This document shows positions 62,384 through 64,000 of a DNA stretch of 64,000 bases, piece by piece. Position 1 is the first letter of the stretch, and every line of letters starts with the position of its first letter. This DNA is from Nocardia sp. BMG51109 (GTDB lineage Bacteria > Actinomycetota > Actinomycetes > Mycobacteriales > Mycobacteriaceae). Location of the stretch: assembly GCF_000526215.1 (NCBI RefSeq), contig NZ_JAFQ01000004.1, positions 5,704,001-5,768,000 on the forward strand, written 5' to 3'. The notes under the pieces are model-generated. The model was not told where the DNA came from. It saw nothing but the letters and a program-made list of their open reading frames with translations, and made no database searches. The position numbers and the translations under genes are program-made.

Positions 62384-64000
62384 TCGACGAACCTCGCATC
62401 GGAGAAGACCGGCTCGCCCTGGGACTTCTCGATCCACACGTCCCGCAGCCGGGGCGCCACCGCGATCGACGTGGTCTGGGTGTAGAGGCCGATGGCGGCT
62501 GCCTGGTCGGAGATGATCCGTTGGGCCGCCGAGTAATAGCGCTGCCGCTGCGCCGGATCCGTTGCGGCGTTGCCCTGTTCGATCGTCCGCTGGAGTTCCG
62601 GATCATTGTAGTATGCGGTGTTGTTGGGGTTCGGGCTGTTCGGGAGGCGCTGCCGCCAGTTGATGTGGAGCAGGCCCGGGGTCGGGCTGGTCCAGTAGCC
62701 GACGTAGCCGTGGTAGGTGTCGGCGGGAGCGTACTTGCCGCCGAAATGCTCGCTCTGGGTGGCGGGGACCAGGCGCACGTCGAAACCGACCTCCCGCGCC
62801 TGTTGCGCCATATCCTGCAGGACCGCCGCGCCCTCCGGGCCCACGATCGCGCCGGCCGCGTAGATCAGCGAGATCTCCAGCGGCTTACCGTCTTTCAGCC
62901 GGATTCCTCGATCGTCGCGCCGGGTCCACCCGGCGTCGTCGAGCAACCGGTTCGCCCGGGCGGGATCGTAGCGGTAGGCGTCGTCGAGGGCCGGGTCGTA
63001 GTCGGGGGTGCTCCGGCTGAGCGACCCGTTGCCGTTGTAGGGCACCACGCCGAGGAACGCTCCGCGCACCGCGGCGCGGCGGTCGGCCGACCAGGCGAAG
63101 GCCCTCCGCACCCGCACGTCGTCGAACGGCGCGCGGGTGACGTTGAGGCTCACGGCGTTCGGGCGTCCGCCCGTAATGTACTGGCGCAGCTGGAACCTGG
63201 TGCTCGCATCCGCCCAGTCGACCACCGGGACGTTGTAGATGACATCGGAGGATCCGCTGGTCAGCGAGCCGTACCGGAGTACCGGATCCTTCAGGAATTT
63301 CCAGATCACCTTCTCGACATACGGTGGCCCCTGGTGCCGTGCGTTCGCGGGCGCGGAATTGTAGTTCGGATTGCGGACGAAGGTGATCGCCCGGTTCCTT
63401 TCCCATTTCTCCAGAACGAACGGCCCCGACCCGACCGGCGCCGTGCAATTCGCCTCCGGACCACGGGCCAGCGCCGTGGGCGACTGGATTCCGAAATAGC
63501 CCTGGCTGAGGACGGTCAGCAGCGGCTCGTAGGGCGACTTCAACTCCAGCCGATAGGTGAAGTCGTCGAGAACCCGGCCGGCGGAGAAATACGGACCCAG
63601 ATAGGCGGTCACCGTGGAATTCTGGGTCTTGGTATCGAGGTAGGTGTCGAAGTTGGTTTTCACCGCGGCGGCGTCGAGTCGGGTGCCGTCGGTGAACCGC
63701 ACATCGCGGCGCAGGTGAAAGGTGTAGGCGAGACGATCGGGGGAGACGTCCCAACCGGTGGCCAGCCAGGGCACGACCGTGCCCTCGTCGGTGAGCGACA
63801 CCAGGTTGTCGAGGTATTGCCGTGCCAGATAGGCGTTCTGGACCCAGCCCGCATGGGCACACGGCGGTTCCTGTTCGTGCCCGTACTCGATCACGCCGCC
63901 GTCGACCGGACGGCCGGTTGCCGCAGGCACGCCGGTGGCCCGCCCGTCGCCGGTGCGCGGCGCGGCACAGGCCGAACTCGCGACCAGTACACCTATCGCC
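62380..64000 (-). CDS. Peptide ABC transporter substrate-binding lipoprotein, SBP_bac_5 family (5' end outside window)
   Basis: The mature part has GGVIEYGHEQEPPC, the NLVSLTDEGTVVPWLATGWDVSPD region, FTYRLELKSPYEPLLT and a typical family C-terminal half (DDVRVRRAFAWSADRRAAVRG). Upstream of the longest in-window start, the frame stays open to the edge and reads VLVASSACAAP, a lipobox with the Cys codon at 63967-63969. So this is a lipoprotein whose signal peptide starts beyond 64000. It is the first gene of the four-gene operon and supplies substrate specificity (peptide or similar). Confidence 0.93.
   Translation of the reverse strand, partial: AIGVLVASSACAAPRTGDGRATGVPAATGRPVDGGVIEYGHEQEPPCAHAGWVQNAYLARQYLDNLVSLTDEGTVVPWLATGWDVSPDRLAYTFHLRRDVRFTDGTRLDAAAVKTNFDTYLDTKTQNSTVTAYLGPYFSAGRVLDDFTYRLELKSPYEPLLTVLSQGYFGIQSPTALARGPEANCTAPVGSGPFVLEKWERNRAITFVRNPNYNSAPANARHQGPPYVEKVIWKFLKDPVLRYGSLTSGSSDVIYNVPVVDWADASTRFQLRQYITGGRPNAVSLNVTRAPFDDVRVRRAFAWSADRRAAVRGAFLGVVPYNGNGSLSRSTPDYDPALDDAYRYDPARANRLLDDAGWTRRDDRGIRLKDGKPLEISLIYAAGAIVGPEGAAVLQDMAQQAREVGFDVRLVPATQSEHFGGKYAPADTYHGYVGYWTSPTPGLLHINWRQRLPNSPNPNNTAYYNDPELQRTIEQGNAATDPAQRQRYYSAAQRIISDQAAAIGLYTQTTSIAVAPRLRDVWIEKSQGEPVFSDARFVE

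Noticed and set aside
60495..62606. Extended 703-codon frame of the DppC-type permease
   Set aside because: The extension crosses the DppB gene out of frame; ATG 61367 overlaps the DppB stop as ATGA and gives the family length.

Overview
The window is high-GC actinobacterial DNA. Its content (modular type I PKS, P450s, a two-domain FadE, F420-type luciferase-like oxidoreductase, many TetR regulators, TIGR00027- and DUF574-type methyltransferases) fits a mycolate actinomycete such as Nocardia; genus and species cannot be fixed from sequence alone. No rRNA, tRNA, CRISPR array, insertion sequence or phage gene was seen. The region looks like accessory or secondary chromosome: many short operons, each beside its own regulator, and many with a visible palindromic operator.

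Layout. 0-14.8 kb: a biosynthetic locus. A large type I PKS on the minus strand (3' end outside the window) carries a loading module with a Gln-type ketosynthase (KSQ) and a shortened acyltransferase, then one fully reducing module, then the start of a further module. A P450 lies directly upstream. A second P450 is divergent, across a gap with two 20-bp palindromes in opposite orientation. 14.8-17 kb: a two-domain acyl-CoA dehydrogenase. 17.3-22.9 kb: a tightly overlapping four-gene operon of two PuuE-type deacetylase/allantoinase homologues and two transporters (NCS1 and MFS), divergent from a GntR/FCD regulator. 23-27 kb: a chimeric pseudogene, AraC and Rrf2 regulators, a small membrane protein and a 14-TM drug exporter. 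27-36.5 kb: cupin, TetR, hotdog protein, methyltransferase, secreted tripeptidyl-aminopeptidase-like hydrolase, SDRs, LysR, and a TetR with a histone-like basic tail.

36.5-43 kb: the least familiar system, a minus-strand run of TetR, a 32-aa membrane peptide, a NorD-like VWA protein, a NorQ-like AAA+ ATPase, a 39-aa membrane peptide, a polytopic 244-aa membrane protein, a 141-aa single-TM protein and a phosphotransferase. NorQ/NorD pairs normally activate metalloenzymes, but no NO reductase is present here, so the client is probably one of the unknown membrane proteins or is encoded elsewhere. 43-48 kb: aldehyde dehydrogenase, F420-type oxidoreductase, two divergent crotonases and a 45-codon remnant that looks like the N terminus of an acyl-CoA synthetase; together they suggest lipid or sterol-like catabolism. 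48-58.5 kb: mixed single genes (serine hydrolase, AraC, VOC, SDR/TetR, MarR/methyltransferase, LysR/O-methyltransferase, isochorismatase-like hydrolase, DUF574 methyltransferase). 58.9-64 kb: a dipeptide/oligopeptide ABC importer operon whose lipoprotein gene runs off the right edge.

Starts were chosen from ribosome-binding sites, ATGA/GTGA overlaps and family lengths, so several are shorter than the longest open frame. Domain and palindrome assignments come from reading motifs by eye; no database search was run.
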